Assembly: GCF_014905175.1 (NCBI RefSeq)
Contig: NC_057791.1
Coordinates: 3,038,001-3,102,000, forward strand
DNA length: 64,000 nt
Direction of reading: 5' to 3'
Source of the DNA: Aphidius gifuensis
Lineage: Eukaryota; Arthropoda; Insecta; Hymenoptera; Braconidae
Positions 38,425 through 52,497 of the stretch are shown in pieces. The notes below the pieces were generated by a model that had not been told where the DNA came from, made no database searches, and saw nothing but the letters and a program-made list of their open reading frames with translations. Numbering within the stretch: the first letter of the stretch is position 1; each line of letters opens with the position of its first letter. The translations under genes were made by a program, and so were the position numbers.

Positions 38425-41400
38425 ATTATTTTTGTTTTTATGTATAAAAAATTAATTATTTTACATCAATGATATAAAAACAAAAAAACAATGAATAGCA
38501 AGGATAGAAATAAAAATAATTCGGACTAAGGAATAATCCACTTTCACTGTTCATAAAGTTCTGGGTCATATATCCGGTGTGGACCAGTCTTATATAGACC
38601 TAGGGTTGCACCTTCTTGATCAACTTCATCTCTCCCAGACCACTCCTATTCAAAAAAAATCTATATCACACGCAAAGTAAAAGTACCTTTTTTTTTTTTA
38701 TACCATTGAATTGTAATTGAATTTTGATGGCTACGGAAGTACCAACGATGCATAGCGGTAAAAGTCGAGCAATAGAATATTGTATCAAATTTAAACAAGG
38801 TGATACATATATTAATTGTTTTTTTCCTTTTTTTTTTCACTTTTGTGTTAATGAATATTCATTATTTTTATATCATCGATGTAAAATCAATTAATTTTTA
38901 TATATCATTAAATAATTTTTTATCAAGTTGATATTAATTTAAATTATGAAAGAAAAAAAATGTAATTTAACGCTCTTTTTTTTTTTTAATTTAACTTGAT
39001 ACGAAAAAAATTTTAAAGATCCAATTTTCGAAGACAATTTGATTGGTTTTAATTTTAATTATTTATATAATAATATTTTTATTAAAATAATGAATTTTTA
39101 AGATTTAAATCTACCTACCATTTTTTGTTTTTTTTTTTTTAAATTATATTTTGGGAAGTTTAAATAAAAATGGTACACAACACAATGGACCTAGCTCAAC
39201 TACAAAATTAAAAACACTCGACTTTAGTTTATAAAGCCTTAGCTCCCCACTTTTAAAAAATATAGATATACAAGGTGCTATATTTAATTTTATGGTGAAC
39301 GTAATAATAATCCATACAGTTGATCCAGGAACATGAGAAAATTACGATGTGCTGGATCACAAATACACATTCACTTTGGCGAATGTTTTAACGGACCAAT
39401 GGGCTTCTTCTCTATGGTCATCACAAGTGAATGATATTGCAAGGCCACTTTCCTTTAAAAAAGCTATTAAACTAAATTAGTCTATGTGTATATATAACCA
39501 CACACAGACACACCCCAAGTCGACAATATTAAATAAATTTTCATGATTTTCATCATTAATATAGACAAGATATTTCAAAGATGCGGACGTGGCTAATCTA
39601 GATCATAAATTTATCAAACTTTACAATCCACAAAAAAAAAATCATTTTAAAGATTACAATCATGGACTTTTACTTTTAATATTAAAATTTGATATTGTAA
39701 ATTATTTTTACAATTGAAAAAATTAATTATTGAATAACTTTTGACATGAGCACTTAACACACATTCATTATGTTATTAAAAAAAAAGCATGTGTATAGGA
39801 TTGATCGCGGAAATCTGTTATTAAACGTTTCCTCATGATAGTTTTATTGATCATAAAAATAAAAATGAATGGACTCAATAGATTTTACGTGGTATCATGA
39901 AAATCATGTTCTAATCCGTGGGAAATACACAAACTATTTAACCTTTTTTTTTATATTTAAGTCCACTGTACTTTCGATGATTCTATAATTATCCAACTCG
40001 CACTTTCAATTGCTATTCATTATTATTTTGCATTTATCCATTTATCTTTTTTTCTTTTTTTTTTTTTAATTTAATATATCAGTATTATACAAAAATATGA
40101 ATTTCATTCGAAATAATTTACATAGTATTATTGAAACTCAGAGAAACAAAAAAAAATATATATATATGTATGTATAAAAAATTGGCTTCCATGCTGAGTG
40201 TATTTTTTTAATTTTAATAAATTGTTTCGGCCTCGCTTCAGAAATTTAATTTGTTGTAATTATAACAGGCTTCCTGGGGAATATTGTTTGGTTCATTTTA
40301 TGTGCTAATGAATCTGTACCAGCGAATATTTTGAATAATCTTTCAAGAAATATTTTTACATGAATAATTTTTAAATGAACTTTCATTCAATCAATCAAAA
40401 AATATATATTTTTATTTTTTTAAATACAAAAAATCATCAAGGATGAATTATGTTAAATATTATACAAATTTTATGAATGATGATAATGATTAGCTACCTT
40501 ATATTGAAAAATTTTTAATTACATTTATTTGGCAATTTAAAAAAAAAATTGTATTCGTCGTAATATTGTAGTTAATGATGTGAAAAATATCCATGTATTT
40601 TTGTAAGACATAATGAAAAGCTTGAAATTTGCAAATGTAAAATATTTTATCGTTTTTTAAATCAGTATTGAGAGATAAATAAAAAAAAAAATACCAGACA
40701 CAATTCTATGACATTGTATGACAACTAAATCTTCACTGTTATTATGACAGTTTTTGTATCAAGTGCTATATTAATTGTCTACTTAAAAATTCAAATAAAA
40801 ATGACTCATACAAACAAAAGAAAAAATCATAAAATAGATTAAAACATAAGACAATAAAACTGAATATTTGAAGGCATTTAAATATCAATGAATAAAAAAA
40901 AGGTATATTTAAATTTACTGTCTTTATTTTACCGAGGAAAAATAAATATATACTTTTTCTAAAAAAAAAAAAAATGCTAATCTTCTTGCGTAAACAAGCG
41001 TAACAAAAAAAATACCCTATTCCTGAAAAATATTTATTCAAAGTTTATTAAATGAAATTTTAATAAAAACAAATAAAAATTATTCTTGAAAAAAACATTT
41101 ATATGAAAATTTATTTGAATATGAAAATGAATAATTAAATTGGGCTACGAGATGTTTTGTTTAGAAAAATTTGTTGATTTTATTGTATTAATAATATTTC
41201 TCGGCCTTCATTTAAATTAGAACAGATGATAACACTTTCTACCTGTCCCCGAGAATGATATAGATCTATTACACATTAACCAAACAGTTTATCATCGAGA
41301 TGTCTATTTTTATAACTTGAAAAAAACAAATCAAAAAATAATAAACCATTAATTTTAATTAAGTTCGTATATAAACTTTCACGAAATATCTAGCGACAAA

Positions 41401-42382
41401 AAAATTTATAAACAGTCTTAATATAATAAACATAAATTATTAATTTAAAAATATTATCATCTAAATATGTGGAAATTTATATTTTTAATAATTTCTACGT
41501 GACCCAAAAGGTGATGAAAAATTATTTATGAAAATTATTTTAATTAAATTTTTATATTATAATTGATGTCATCAAAATAATTGACCCTAACAAAATTATT
41601 AAAATTGTCTATTATATATAATTGAATTAAATCATAATAATAAGTAAAAAAAAAAAAAATAAGTAAATAATTTATTTAAATATTTTTCGAGAGTTAAAAA
41701 AAATCAAGTAAATAAATAAAAAAAAAATTGCGAAAAGGGAAATTAAAATTCTTTAAGTCGGCTTTCTTTTGTCTTTAACAATTGTAAACTAAATTCCGGA
41801 TTTGGACAACACATGAATTTTTATATTTTATTTTTATATATTTATTATATTTTAAACAAGCTGTTCTCACTTGAAATTTATCTGTTTATATGTACATATA
41901 TAAATTTTATAAATTTACTTTGAGAAAGTATATGGTCCATCCAATTTTTACTACCGCATATTTGTGGAGAGCGTTGAAATAACTAGAACGTGTGCGGTCA
42001 GCTTAGGTTTATAATACCTATTTTTATTTTAAAATTTACTTCGATGATGTGGTTACATCTTCAAATGAAAAACATTAAAATCATATAGAAAATATTATAT
42101 GAATTTTTTATTTTTGAAAACGAACTAATATCAAAAAATAATTAATCAATTTTTCAATTATAAAAATTAAAAAAAAGAAAGTCAAGGGATGCTCAATAAT
42201 TATGATCAGATAAAATCACATTATATATACTATTTATTCATTTTTTTTTTAAAACTTTTATTTAAATTAATATGTAATATAAAATAATGTAATCAATGTG
42301 TTATAAAAATATTTGACTGGTATGATAACAAAAAGAAAAAATAATAACAATAAATTTAACAAATAATAATTATTAATTAATA
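38425..42382. other. Four-kb gene-poor AT-rich region
   Basis: It holds a minus-strand TATA box (about 38589-38596), a CTTTCACT element (38541-38548) and otherwise poly-A/T-rich spacer. The minus-strand frame at 40766-41041 is Phe/Leu-rich AT noise. I see no gene or repeat family. Confidence 0.5.
38589..38596 (-). promoter_or_regulatory. TATA box
   Basis: Minus-strand TATATAAG about 165 bp upstream of the ATG at 38424. Confidence 0.55.
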
Positions 42383-44026
42383 TTATTTGTAAATGGTTGG
42401 TGGTTTTGGTGAACGTCTGCTATTTCTTTTAAAACTACCATCATCCAATGATGTTTTATAATACTTTGAAATTTGTCGTGGTTGATAATAATGATTATAT
42501 TCAACTGGTGATCCAGGATATGTTGTATAAACTTCATCACTTGGTGAATAATTTTGAATGGCTTTATTTAAATCAAATAATGGAACAGTATCAGCATCAT
42601 GATTCATACCAGGTGGATATTCATAATTTAAAAAATCTGATGTTGTATGAGGAACATTGTGTTGATGATGTTTCATTGATTTCATTGGTTGTATGTAATA
42701 AGATTGTGATGGTTCAACTGATACTGTTGTTTGTGGTTTTCTAATTTTACCATGGCTACTTGGTGATGCTTGAATGACTTGTGATGATGATGGATTTTTC
42801 GCTATGTGTCTTGGTACAATATGATATGACGATGGATTCATAACATATGCAAGACCAGTTTTTGCAATAACTTGGCTTGGTTGTGTCAGTGGTTTTACTG
42901 GACTTTGTACTTGATTTAAATCATATTGACTATTTTGACCTTGATTAATAGCTCCATTTTGCATAAAAAAATTTGCCAATGCTTGACTCATTAATTGATC
43001 AAGTTGTTGTTTATAAACTTGTGGTAATTGATAATTGCCAATTTGTTGTTGTCCACCATTATTTGAATATTTCATAATATTTCTACTTGGTAATTGAGCA
43101 CTTCTTATATGTAAATCAGATTGATTTTCTATTAAATTATAAGCAATTGGTTGTTTGTTAGTTGTTGATTGTGTATCAAGATCTTTTTGGCTATTTGTAA
43201 TGTAATTAATTCCTTCCATAAATTGAGTATCTTTGATGTTATTTGATGTTCTACCATCGTTTAATTTAACACGTTGTTGTTGTTGTTGTTGTTTTATATA
43301 TTTTTCATCAACCATTTCAATTGTACCTGTTGGAATTTCAGAATTATCTTGTGATGTAGCAATTGAATAAGTTATGTCAGGTTGTTGATTGATAGAATAA
43401 TAATATTGCATTTCAGGAACAGTGTATTGATTTAATTGTCCTGGTGACACAGACTGTTGGCTATTGTATGTTGTTGGATTGTTATTGTAGTATGTTGAAT
43501 AACCATTTTGACCAGTTGAATAAATTATATTTTCTTGACGTTGTGATTGATCAGGTGGACCATATACTGGTGGTAATATTGTTTGCACTGGTACTGATGG
43601 AATATCATATGATTGTGGTGATGATGATGATTGTATAACAGGAATATTTGCTTGCAAATCGTGATAATAATTTTCATTATAATTTGGTGTATTTTTTGTT
43701 GGATATACATCTGCATTTAAATGACTTAAAATTTCATTTATATTTTTTTCTACTCCACGTTTTGTTAATTTTGTGTTTAATTGATAATTTGGATTTATCG
43801 GAAGAAATGGCTCGTCATTTGGATTTATTATTTTTTTATCTTCTTTTTTCGTCTCACAATTTATTGCCAGAGGCGAAAATAACAGCATGAGTAACTACAA
43901 ATGAAAGTTAAATAAGATTATCAGATTTAATATTATTATTTATCAATTTAATTTTTATATTAATGCAAATTGAGTTGTTATTAGTAAATAATAAATATAT
44001 TTATTTATACATACCAGTAATTTCAT
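42383..44026 (-). CDS. Secreted Gln/Tyr/Pro/Ser-rich protein with YGPP motif (507 aa)
   Basis: Two exons: 44026-44015 (MKLL) and 43894-42383. MKLLLLMLLFSPLAINC is a signal peptide. A Lys/Asn/Pro-rich segment ends TKLTKRG (dibasic 49-50). The body is rich in Gln, Tyr, Asn, Ser and Pro with ILPPVYGPPDQSQ near residue 110, the same PPVYGPP block found in the 262-aa protein at 6.2-7.1 kb, and a 7-Gln run near 200. The C-terminal part has PPGMNHDADTVPLFDLNKAI, then TYPGSPVEYNHYYQPRQISK and a basic end (RRSPKPPTIYK). Disordered extracellular protein; family not recognised. A TATAAAG element lies at about 44234-44240 (minus). Confidence 0.84.
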
Positions 44027-46412
44027 TATGATTATTTATTTATTTATCACTGATGATGCTATTGATAAATTTAACGCAATATAATTTAAATAATAAAATA
44101 CACGTATTCGAATTTAAATTGTTTTTTTTTTTTTTTTTTTTATATATTAAAATTAAATAAATAAATCAATAACACAAGTGCACGTATCAGTTGCTAAAAC
44201 ACTAATGATGAATTGGCTGACATTGAATTTCTCCTTTATACCCGTTGAAAAATCAAGAAAACTAGTTTAACTTTTCACCGTTCTGAGTATGTGAATAAAA
44301 ATTCTGGTCAATTTGCCGATGGATATATATGTACACATTGAGATACAGTGGGCAGTCTCGTTTGACCAGTGAAAATCGAATGCATTTTGATCTTTCTTCA
44401 GTATAAGGAATGAGGGTATAACATGAATATTTATGTTACACAAAAAAATAAATAAATAAATATATAATATAACATTAGTATAGCTGTTACAATGTCATAT
44501 GAGAAAATTTCCATTTAAATTATTCATTTTAATTCACCTCTGATCTAATAGAAAAAAAAAAAAAAAAAAACAAACAATAGATGCAGACAAAAAAAAATAG
44601 ACAGGGAAAAAAATTACAAAAAAAATTGAGTTAAAAATAAATCAAGCTATTGTTAAGTGGATTGGCAGCAATTCTTTTCTGGCATTGAATAATCGGACGT
44701 TCTGGCAGTTCAGCACGCAAACTCCAGTACGATTAAGATCACTTTCCCAATGCGGAAGGAAAAAGTACAAATCCTTTGGGATTTTGTGATGTTACTTGAC
44801 TAAGATAATTCTATTTTTTTTTTTTTTTATCATTTCATTGTATCAATATTGTTAGTGTCCACTATGTGATCTATTTTTACCGGAGATGGATAATAACACT
44901 TTCTCTATACCTTAAACGCATTTTGAAAATTCAAACACAAATAAATTCAATATATGATGGATTGTTTATTTTAAAATTATTTTTTCTTTAATATATTGTA
45001 ATCAATAATGTATTTCAAATGATTTAAATCAAGTACAGTGGTTAATTGGTTTCTGGTTGATGGTTTAATGTGGTTCTAGCATCAGAAAGATAAAATAAAC
45101 AGTTGTGTGGTTGTGCGGTCATGTATTTGAAACTTTGTAGTTCAATTTATTTCACCACAAATTGGTAGTATATTTTTTTTCTTTTTGTAATTATTTGAAG
45201 ATAAATATCTTCTACAAATAACAGTTTGATAAAGATTTTGGTTTAATAGTTTATTTGAAATTGAAATTGATTTTATTGATTGATTGATTGATTGTTTTTT
45301 TTTTTATGATAAATCAAAAGTAAAAGCAGATTTTCCGCTCACTTTATTATTACTTTTTTTATTTATTCATTATAAAAGCTGTTAATATAATGAGGTATTT
45401 ATTTGCAATGGGATAAAAAAATATAAATATATAGGTAAAAAAATGTAGAAAAAAAAAGTTAAACCAGTAAGAAAATTTTGTGACAGTTGTTCATGAATAT
45501 ATATATACGAGAATATCTATTTATGGAATTATTACTCTCACGTGGTTCAAGTGCACGTATATGAGATATTAAATTGGGTCAGGTTCATGTGAAGGCCTTC
45601 ATGAATGTCAACCAATTTATACACACATGCATTGACAAAGAAATTATTTTAAATAGTATTAAAATAAACTTGATTTTATATGGAAAAAAAAAAAAAATAC
45701 ACTAAAATATACAAAGTATATTATTTTTTAATAATGAAAAACAATAGCCGGAAATATAATCAGTTAATATATTTGCCATGTCATCAACATTCACCTGTGC
45801 TATTCTTCAGGGCGTCCACCCGACTTCACTTTCTCAAGAAAATAAATATAAAAAAAATTTTTCTTTTTTTTAGAAAGGGGTTTAGTAGTCTAGCTTGTGT
45901 ATTCCATCAAGTTTCAGTAAAAGTGATCTGATTTTTTTTGTTTACTGTTTTACAGTTTACACATCAATGCAGCTTTTTTTTTTTTATATATATATTATTT
46001 ATTTATGTATACGCATTTATATTAAAAAACATCCATAACTTTCTCGTCATTTTAAAAAAATTCAGGGAGAGTGTTTATTCACATATTTTAAATTGTTATT
46101 TTTATAATATATATAACAAAAAAAAAAAAAAAAAATAGTAGTAGTAATAATACCAAATGTTAAATTAAATATCAAAATTAATATTCTCTTTTAAAATGAC
46201 AATATCATAAATAAGTAATGCTTTCTTAAATTAAAACACAAAAAAAAAAAAAAAAAAGAAATTTCATAAATACATTGTTCTAGAAGGCAAAAAAAAACGG
46301 AAATAAAAATAAAAAACATTTATGGTCAGTGAATTTTTAAAATTAATAAACACAAAGCTTTTATTTATGAATTAATATGAATAAATAGATTAATTTAACA
46401 TTTAATATTAGT
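44027..46412. other. Upstream region and AT-rich spacer
   Basis: TATAAAG (minus, 44234-44240) marks the promoter of the 507-aa protein. Short tracts such as the four-fold attgattg near 45275-45295 are simple sequence. Plus-strand frames at 45680-46138 are unsupported. Confidence 0.45.
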
Positions 46413-48066
46413 CTAATACTTTTCATCGGTGCTTGAATATGAAATGGTATCATATTTTGCTGGTCTTGAATTTTCATCGAATGATTTCTCATCTGCATAA
46501 TTGAGATACATGGGATTGATTTGTGAATAAGAGCCTTGTGGATCAGAAGATGATGCTGATGATGATAAAGAAGATGCATAAGAGCTTGTTGGTGAAGCAT
46601 GATTTGTTGTATACTGTGCAAAATTATTTGGTAATGAAAAAGTTGGATTTTGACTTGTATAAGTAGTACTTGGACTTGGATAGCTAGCACTTGGACTTGG
46701 ATAGCTAGCACCAGGACTTGAATAGCTAGCACTAGGACTTGTATAGCCAGCACTAGGACTTGTATAGCTAGCACTTGGACTTGTATAGCTAGCACTTGGA
46801 CTTGAATAACTTGAACTTGTTGGTGTATAACTTGAACTTGCGTAGCTTGAGCTTGGTGATGAAAAGCTTGATGAATATCCACTGTAACTGTTACTTGGCT
46901 GTGAGTATTTAATAATTGGACTCATAAGAGATGATGTCTGATCGGAAGTTGGCTGACTGCTGTAACTTGCACTAGTGTAACTTGGTGCTGAGTTTCCTGA
47001 AGAATAACTAGCAGCTGATGGTGAACCATAACTAGTACTTGGATATGAATAAGCTACATTATCTCTTGGTGCATAAGCATTACCATCAGATGTGGCAGGT
47101 TGATAACCAGTATATGATGATACAGCTGCTTGTCCAGGATATGATGAAGAAGTAATATAATTTGGACTACTTGTTGAGCCACTGGATTGACTTAGCTGAT
47201 AGCTTGGTGAAGAAGAGGATGAGGAAACAAGAGAATTATCATTGTAAGATAATGCTGGTTGTGATGATGATAATGATGATGGGGAAGATGAAGCAGAACC
47301 GTAAGGATTTGCAACAACAAATCCACCAGTTACAGTGTGAGATGAGCCAGAAGATGCTGGAGTACTGTAACTATGTCCACCAGAAATACTAGATGACTGT
47401 GGTAAACTGTAAGATAATCCTTGTGATCCCTGACTGAGATAATGTGGTAATGATATTCCCCCAGAGCCATAAGCTGATAAACCTTGTCCTGCACTTGCAT
47501 AAATAGGACTCATGTAATTTGAACCTGCAGATGAAGTGCTTCCTTGTAGCCCAAATGTAACTGGACCAGTTTTTGATGATACTGGTGAAAAAAGAGGATA
47601 TGAATATGCTGATTGAGAGCTTTGTCTTCCTCCTGTTAATGCTCCTCCTCCACTACTGTGTCCACTGAGACCTAATGCTGCCAAACTAATTCCATGTCCC
47701 GAGCCAAATTGTCCCAAATTAAATTGATCAAGTGCTCCAAAACTAATACCCGTATGTGATCCACCTAATGAACTTCCTATTGCTGGACGATCAGCAATTG
47801 CACTATGTATTGGTGAAAAGTAATTTTGTGATCCGTGACTTGAATAATCACCAGTACCTCTTTTACCTTTTCCAATATTTGAACTATATCTACGATATTT
47901 TTTTTCACCCCTTAATTCTCTTCCAGATACAATTGAGCCAATTAAAATTAGCAACCCCAATAAAATCTGTAAATAATAATTTGTTTATAAATTAAGTTTG
48001 AGCCTCAATAGTTTGTAATTAAAAAAATTAATATTTTATGTTAATTAAACTTACAAGTGAGCGCAT
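46413..48066 (-). CDS. Secreted Ser/Tyr/Gly/Pro-rich protein with SPSASY heptads (521 aa)
   Basis: Two exons: 48066-48055 (MRSL) and 47966-46413. MRSLILLGLLILIGSIVSG is a signal peptide. A basic segment ends IGKGKRG (dibasic 39-40). The mature chain is over one third Ser, with Tyr, Gly, Pro and Ala (ALGLSGHSSGGGALTGG, SSGNSAPSYTSASYSSQ). At about residues 383-439 eight tandem units of the type TSPSASY follow one another, seen as 21-nt repeats. Tyr-rich repeats of this sort are typical of cross-linkable elastic or adhesive matrix proteins and silk-like proteins; the role here is inferred. TATAAAAG lies at about 48175-48182 (minus), ~110 bp upstream of the ATG. Confidence 0.86.
46660..46830 (-). 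repeat. 21-nt coding tandem repeat (SPSASY heptads)
   Basis: The plus-strand word ctagcacttggacttgtata recurs with minor changes at 21-nt spacing, about eight units. The central copies are near identical, consistent with recent slippage or unequal exchange. Confidence 0.85.
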
Positions 48067-50564
48067 GTTGATGTTTATAAAATGGGGTGTCGTTTTTTGT
48101 GGCTCTTAGAATGACAACTGTCGTATGGATTAAGTGAAATGTTGTATCTGGTAGCATTGGTATCCAGAGGAAAGCTTTTATATCCGGATCCCCTCTCTAT
48201 TACCCTGAAAGAAAGGTCTAGGTGAAGGTAATTTTACAGAATTGTAAATATTTTTATATACATATATTGCAACACTATTTTATATGCACACATCACAAAC
48301 AATTATTCATCAATGATTTATGTGAGATGCAATAAACACTTCTGCTTTTTTAATAATATTTAATAATCTGGTTTTGAGGAAAAACTCATTTATCAAAGTA
48401 TTCTTTTAAATAACAATTGTTCAATGTAGAGAGTTTTTTAATTTTATCTTGAAGAAATAATTTAAATTAAAAAAAAAAAAAAAAAACCATGCACCTATAT
48501 ATTTAGATCATAAACTTTATTTATGTCTTGGTAAAAAAAAAAACTAGACAATGTTCAAGTAGACATTTAACATCAAACATACATATTTTATTTTTTTTTA
48601 TTTTTATTTTAACGTTTATCTTGTTATAACAAATATAAATTTAAAAAAAAAAAAAATTACTTTAACAATTTTCTAGTTAATACTTTATCATACTAAAATA
48701 TTATAATTTAATTTTCAAATATTTATTGCTATATAAAATATAGAAGTATATTTCCGGTATTATTTTTCAAAATTTGTTTTACCAGTAAAATGATGAATAA
48801 TATTATTTTTCACCTTAAAGAAAGTAAATGTATTGCATTATGTTTGATATTAACTATTACTTATTTACTTAATAATATATTTGAACTAATAAATAATTAT
48901 TTTTCTTTTATTAAAACTTACTTTTTGTTTAATAAACCGGTAGTGATAGTGCATTGTTGGTTTATTTTTTTTCTTTTAATAATTGTTCCTTTCACTCTCA
49001 GTGTGATTTATTGTTCTTCATTACGGTGGTCATTCTTTTTTTTCTTTTTCATTTTCATTATTAAAACATGCATATGTTTTTTTTTTTTTGTTTAAAATTG
49101 CTGCTTTGCTGAATAACTGTGACGTTGTAAAAAAAAAAAAAAAAATTTAAAACAAAATCGCATTGAGTGTTAAGTTATTTACTCTTAAAGTGATAAAATT
49201 GTATATATTGTATACGGATTGAGATCTCAAAGTCATTGAACCATGACTTGAATTAATTGACGATATAAAAATTAAGAAAGAACAGAGTAATAATCGTCGT
49301 ACAATCAACAAACTCATAGAATTTAATGATTTAAAATAAAACAACAAAAAAAAAATAATAAACTAATTGTAAAATTAATTAATCCTTTTTGTTTTTATTT
49401 TAAAACTTTCTCATGCACTTGTTTATTAAAAAAAATAGAAGAACACCCAGTATTTACAACGAATATTAATTTTATATTTATATTTTTGGTCTAATTAATG
49501 CATTAATTATATCTAGGTCATATTAATATCCTATCAATTTCATAAAACTTTCACTCAATCAAATGACGAAAATATTATATTGACGTGTAAAAATACATCT
49601 TGAATGTCTAGATATATAAAAACTAATAAATTTATAAATAAAATAAAATGACACATCGTATGTTCAATCAAAAAAATAAAAATAAAAAATAAACTTTAAT
49701 TAGCAAGTACACTTGACTGAGTTTGCGGATTAAATTTTTTGTTTTTGTTTATTATAGTTAAACATGATAATTATCACATCATCCGATTGACTCGATAATT
49801 AATTCAATAGAAATTTTCACAAGCAAGAAAACAAAAAATTAAATTAAAAAAAAAGAATTAAAAGAAATTCCAAAGCTAGACGCATGCGTTTCCTCGTGAT
49901 CAGTAAAAGTACGTTGACGATGTATCGAATGAACTAGATTTAGGTCAATAGCAGAAAGTGAATGGACCTTGCAAATGCCAGTGGTTATTAATTGACAATA
50001 GACAATAAGTATACCAATATAAAACGGAATAATTTAGATGAAGATGTCGTGATAGAAACAAAATCTTTACAAAATTATGAAATACAGTTGTACAGCTTCT
50101 TTTGAGCAATTCCCAAGAGACAAATTGTATCTTAGATATTATGTATGCTTGAAGGATTGTCCAGGTAACCCAGCAACCTGGTACAACGTGCTATGAATTA
50201 TCAAATAACTTTCGAGGTCACACCTTTGGATGGAAGCACACGTTCAACATTGACTTTCCAACGTGAATAACGACAAGAATAATGTATAATTACATATATA
50301 CGCCCATCCAACACTTTCGCATTAAATAAAAAAATAGTTTATAAAATTTTCTTTTTCTTTTTTTTTTTAATGAATAACAAGAATTAAATTTAAATTATAA
50401 TAGATACATATTTTTTTTTTTTTTTTTAGAATAAATGTATATTAAAATAGAAAAAAATTTATAAATAAATAATAGTATATGATATATGTACAACCTCGGT
50501 ATCATCGAGAATAAAAACAACGTGCTAATAAAGACATTAATTAATAAACAAAAACAAAGTTGAT
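48067..50564. other. Upstream region and AT-rich spacer
   Basis: TATAAAAG (minus, 48175-48182) and a CTTTCACT element (49548-49555) are present. The Phe/Leu/Ile-rich plus-strand frame at 48790-49095 is treated as chance. No gene recognised. Confidence 0.45.
48175..48182 (-). promoter_or_regulatory. TATA box
   Basis: Minus-strand TATAAAAG about 110 bp upstream of the ATG at 48066. Confidence 0.6.
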
Positions 50565-52497
50565 CTATTTCCAAATTTTTGATGATTTTCTTTGTGGATA
50601 TGCAGGTGCATAATTCCAGGGTGATAATGGTAATGAGGGTTTTCGTAATGGATAAGCAATATTTTGATAATAATAGAGTGGATAAACTGGCTTAACTGGT
50701 TTAACTAAAATTGGATTAACAAGTGTTGTTGGTTGTATACCATAAGTTGGATGAGCATGATTTTGAGTTGAAACAATTGGTACTATTGGTTGAATTGGAT
50801 GAATTGGATGAATATTATTAAATGGTATTTGTGGACGTGTTATTGGTGGTATAAAAGAAGGTTTACCTAAATTTGGATTTGACAAAGTTGATCCAGTATT
50901 AATTGGTTTAAATTCTGGCAATAATGTAGGTAGTGGTATTGCAAAATGAGTTGGTAATGTGTCTGTTGATTGTCCTGGTTTATTTGGTGTATTTGAAGAA
51001 ACAAAATTTGTACCATAATTTGGAAAATTTTGATGATAATTTGTGCCTGTTATTAATGTTGGTACAAAGCCACCGTATTGAGGAAAAGGATTTGAGACTG
51101 ATGGTATATTATTTCCTTGATTGTTACCATTATCATGATGAGGTTGATTATTTGACGATGATATTATTGATGATGGTGTTGTTGTTGTTATTGATGGAGT
51201 ATCCTGTGAGAAACTATGAGTGAATGGAAAATTCAAATGATGACCTTGAAATGTTAGACCAGTTGCTCCAAGAGATGACGGTCCAAATGATGATGATGTA
51301 CTTTCACTACCAAATGATGGCACACTGTGATGACCTTGGTTGTTGAATTCATTCGGCTTATCTAACTGAGACGTCTGAGTACCAATTGATGATAATAATG
51401 TATTTTCATTGTTTATTGTTTGTCCATAATTTTGGGCATACCTAAGATAATCAGATGTTGAATCTTGTGTTTGTGATGCTAATGCCTGTTGTAATTGTAC
51501 GATGATACGATCCTTTTCCTGTGATTGTAAACGCTCCAATATCCTTGGTGATTCTAGTATACCATTTGAATAGGCTGGTATTGGTCCATTAAATCCTTGA
51601 ATATTTTGTTGATCATGTTGTTGTTGTTGCTGTTGTTGTGATGTTTGTATTGGATCAGGAACAATTATTCGAAATTGATTACTTGGATTTTTTGTATTTG
51701 TATCTGAATTTTCAAAATCTTCATATGGTGGATAATTTAAATTTGTTGCTGGTGTTTCATATAGCTGTGCTATTTTTTGAGCATTTTGAGAAAGAAATAG
51801 TGATTCATCTGATGCCAATGATTCTGGAGACGGATGCTGGATTAAATTTTCACGTTGAGGAAATGAATTTGGAAAAAAATTATTTTCTTGGTTATTGGAA
51901 AATGTAATTGGACGACTTGGTTGAAATGCTATAGGTGATGAAGTTTTTGGTGGTTTTTGATTTTTTGGTGGTAAATAATTTGGTAAATTTTGTCTAGTTG
52001 GTATGTTATTTTGATTTGATATTGGATTAGATTCAATGAAATCAATATTTCTTATTGGACTTGGAACTTCAAATAGTGATTGTCCAGGAGGTCTGCTGTG
52101 TGATTGACTTGAATAATTTGGAGGCCCATAACGATTAAATGGTTTTACTCTTTGACTTGGTAATCTTGGTCCAAATTTAACTTTAGAACCTGACGGTCTA
52201 CTTGGTCTACTTGGCCTTGAATAATAATAACCAGAATCACGTTTTCTTTGACTCTCTGGTGCATCCTTGTCACTCTCCATCTCAATCAAATCTTTAATAG
52301 CATTTTCGGAATTTTCTAAAGTTTTTTGTTTGTCAGTTGAGTTGACTAATGCCAACGAGCAATAAATTGCCAGCAATCCAATTATCTGAAATTAAAAAAA
52401 AAAACAAAATGTAATAACTGTAAATATATATAGATATATATTTTTTTTTTAAATAAAATATAAATTGAGTTAATTTACTTACCACAGATAAATTCAT
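50565..52497 (-). CDS. Secreted Pro/Gln/Asn/Ser-rich protein (611 aa)
   Basis: Two exons: 52497-52483 (MNLSV) and 52385-50565. MNLSVIIGLLAIYCSLALVN is a signal peptide. An acidic segment ends ESQRKRD (dibasic 53-54), a strong furin-like RxKR. The mature N terminus is aromatic and Arg/Pro-rich (YYYSRPSRPSRPSGSK). The middle is Gln/Asn/Ser-rich with a Gln run near 250. The C-terminal third is Pro-rich with alternating hydrophobics (IHPIHPIQPIVPIVS, NPILVKPVKPVYPLYYYQ), recalling the PVPV/VEK style of the 7.8-15.8 kb genes. The protein ends basic (RKSSKIWK). Family not recognised; extracellular structural role inferred. Confidence 0.84.

Noticed and set aside
46361..46882. 173-aa minus frame rich in QVLAIQV repeats
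   Set aside because: It is the +1 frame of the SPSASY repeat of the 521-aa protein. The true frame has the signal peptide and continues for 517 codons.
48790..49095. 101-aa plus frame with many Phe/Leu/Ile residues, resembling a multi-pass membrane protein
   Set aside because: The composition is what AT-rich DNA gives in this frame. Poly-T runs make the Phe stretches, and there is no splice or promoter support.
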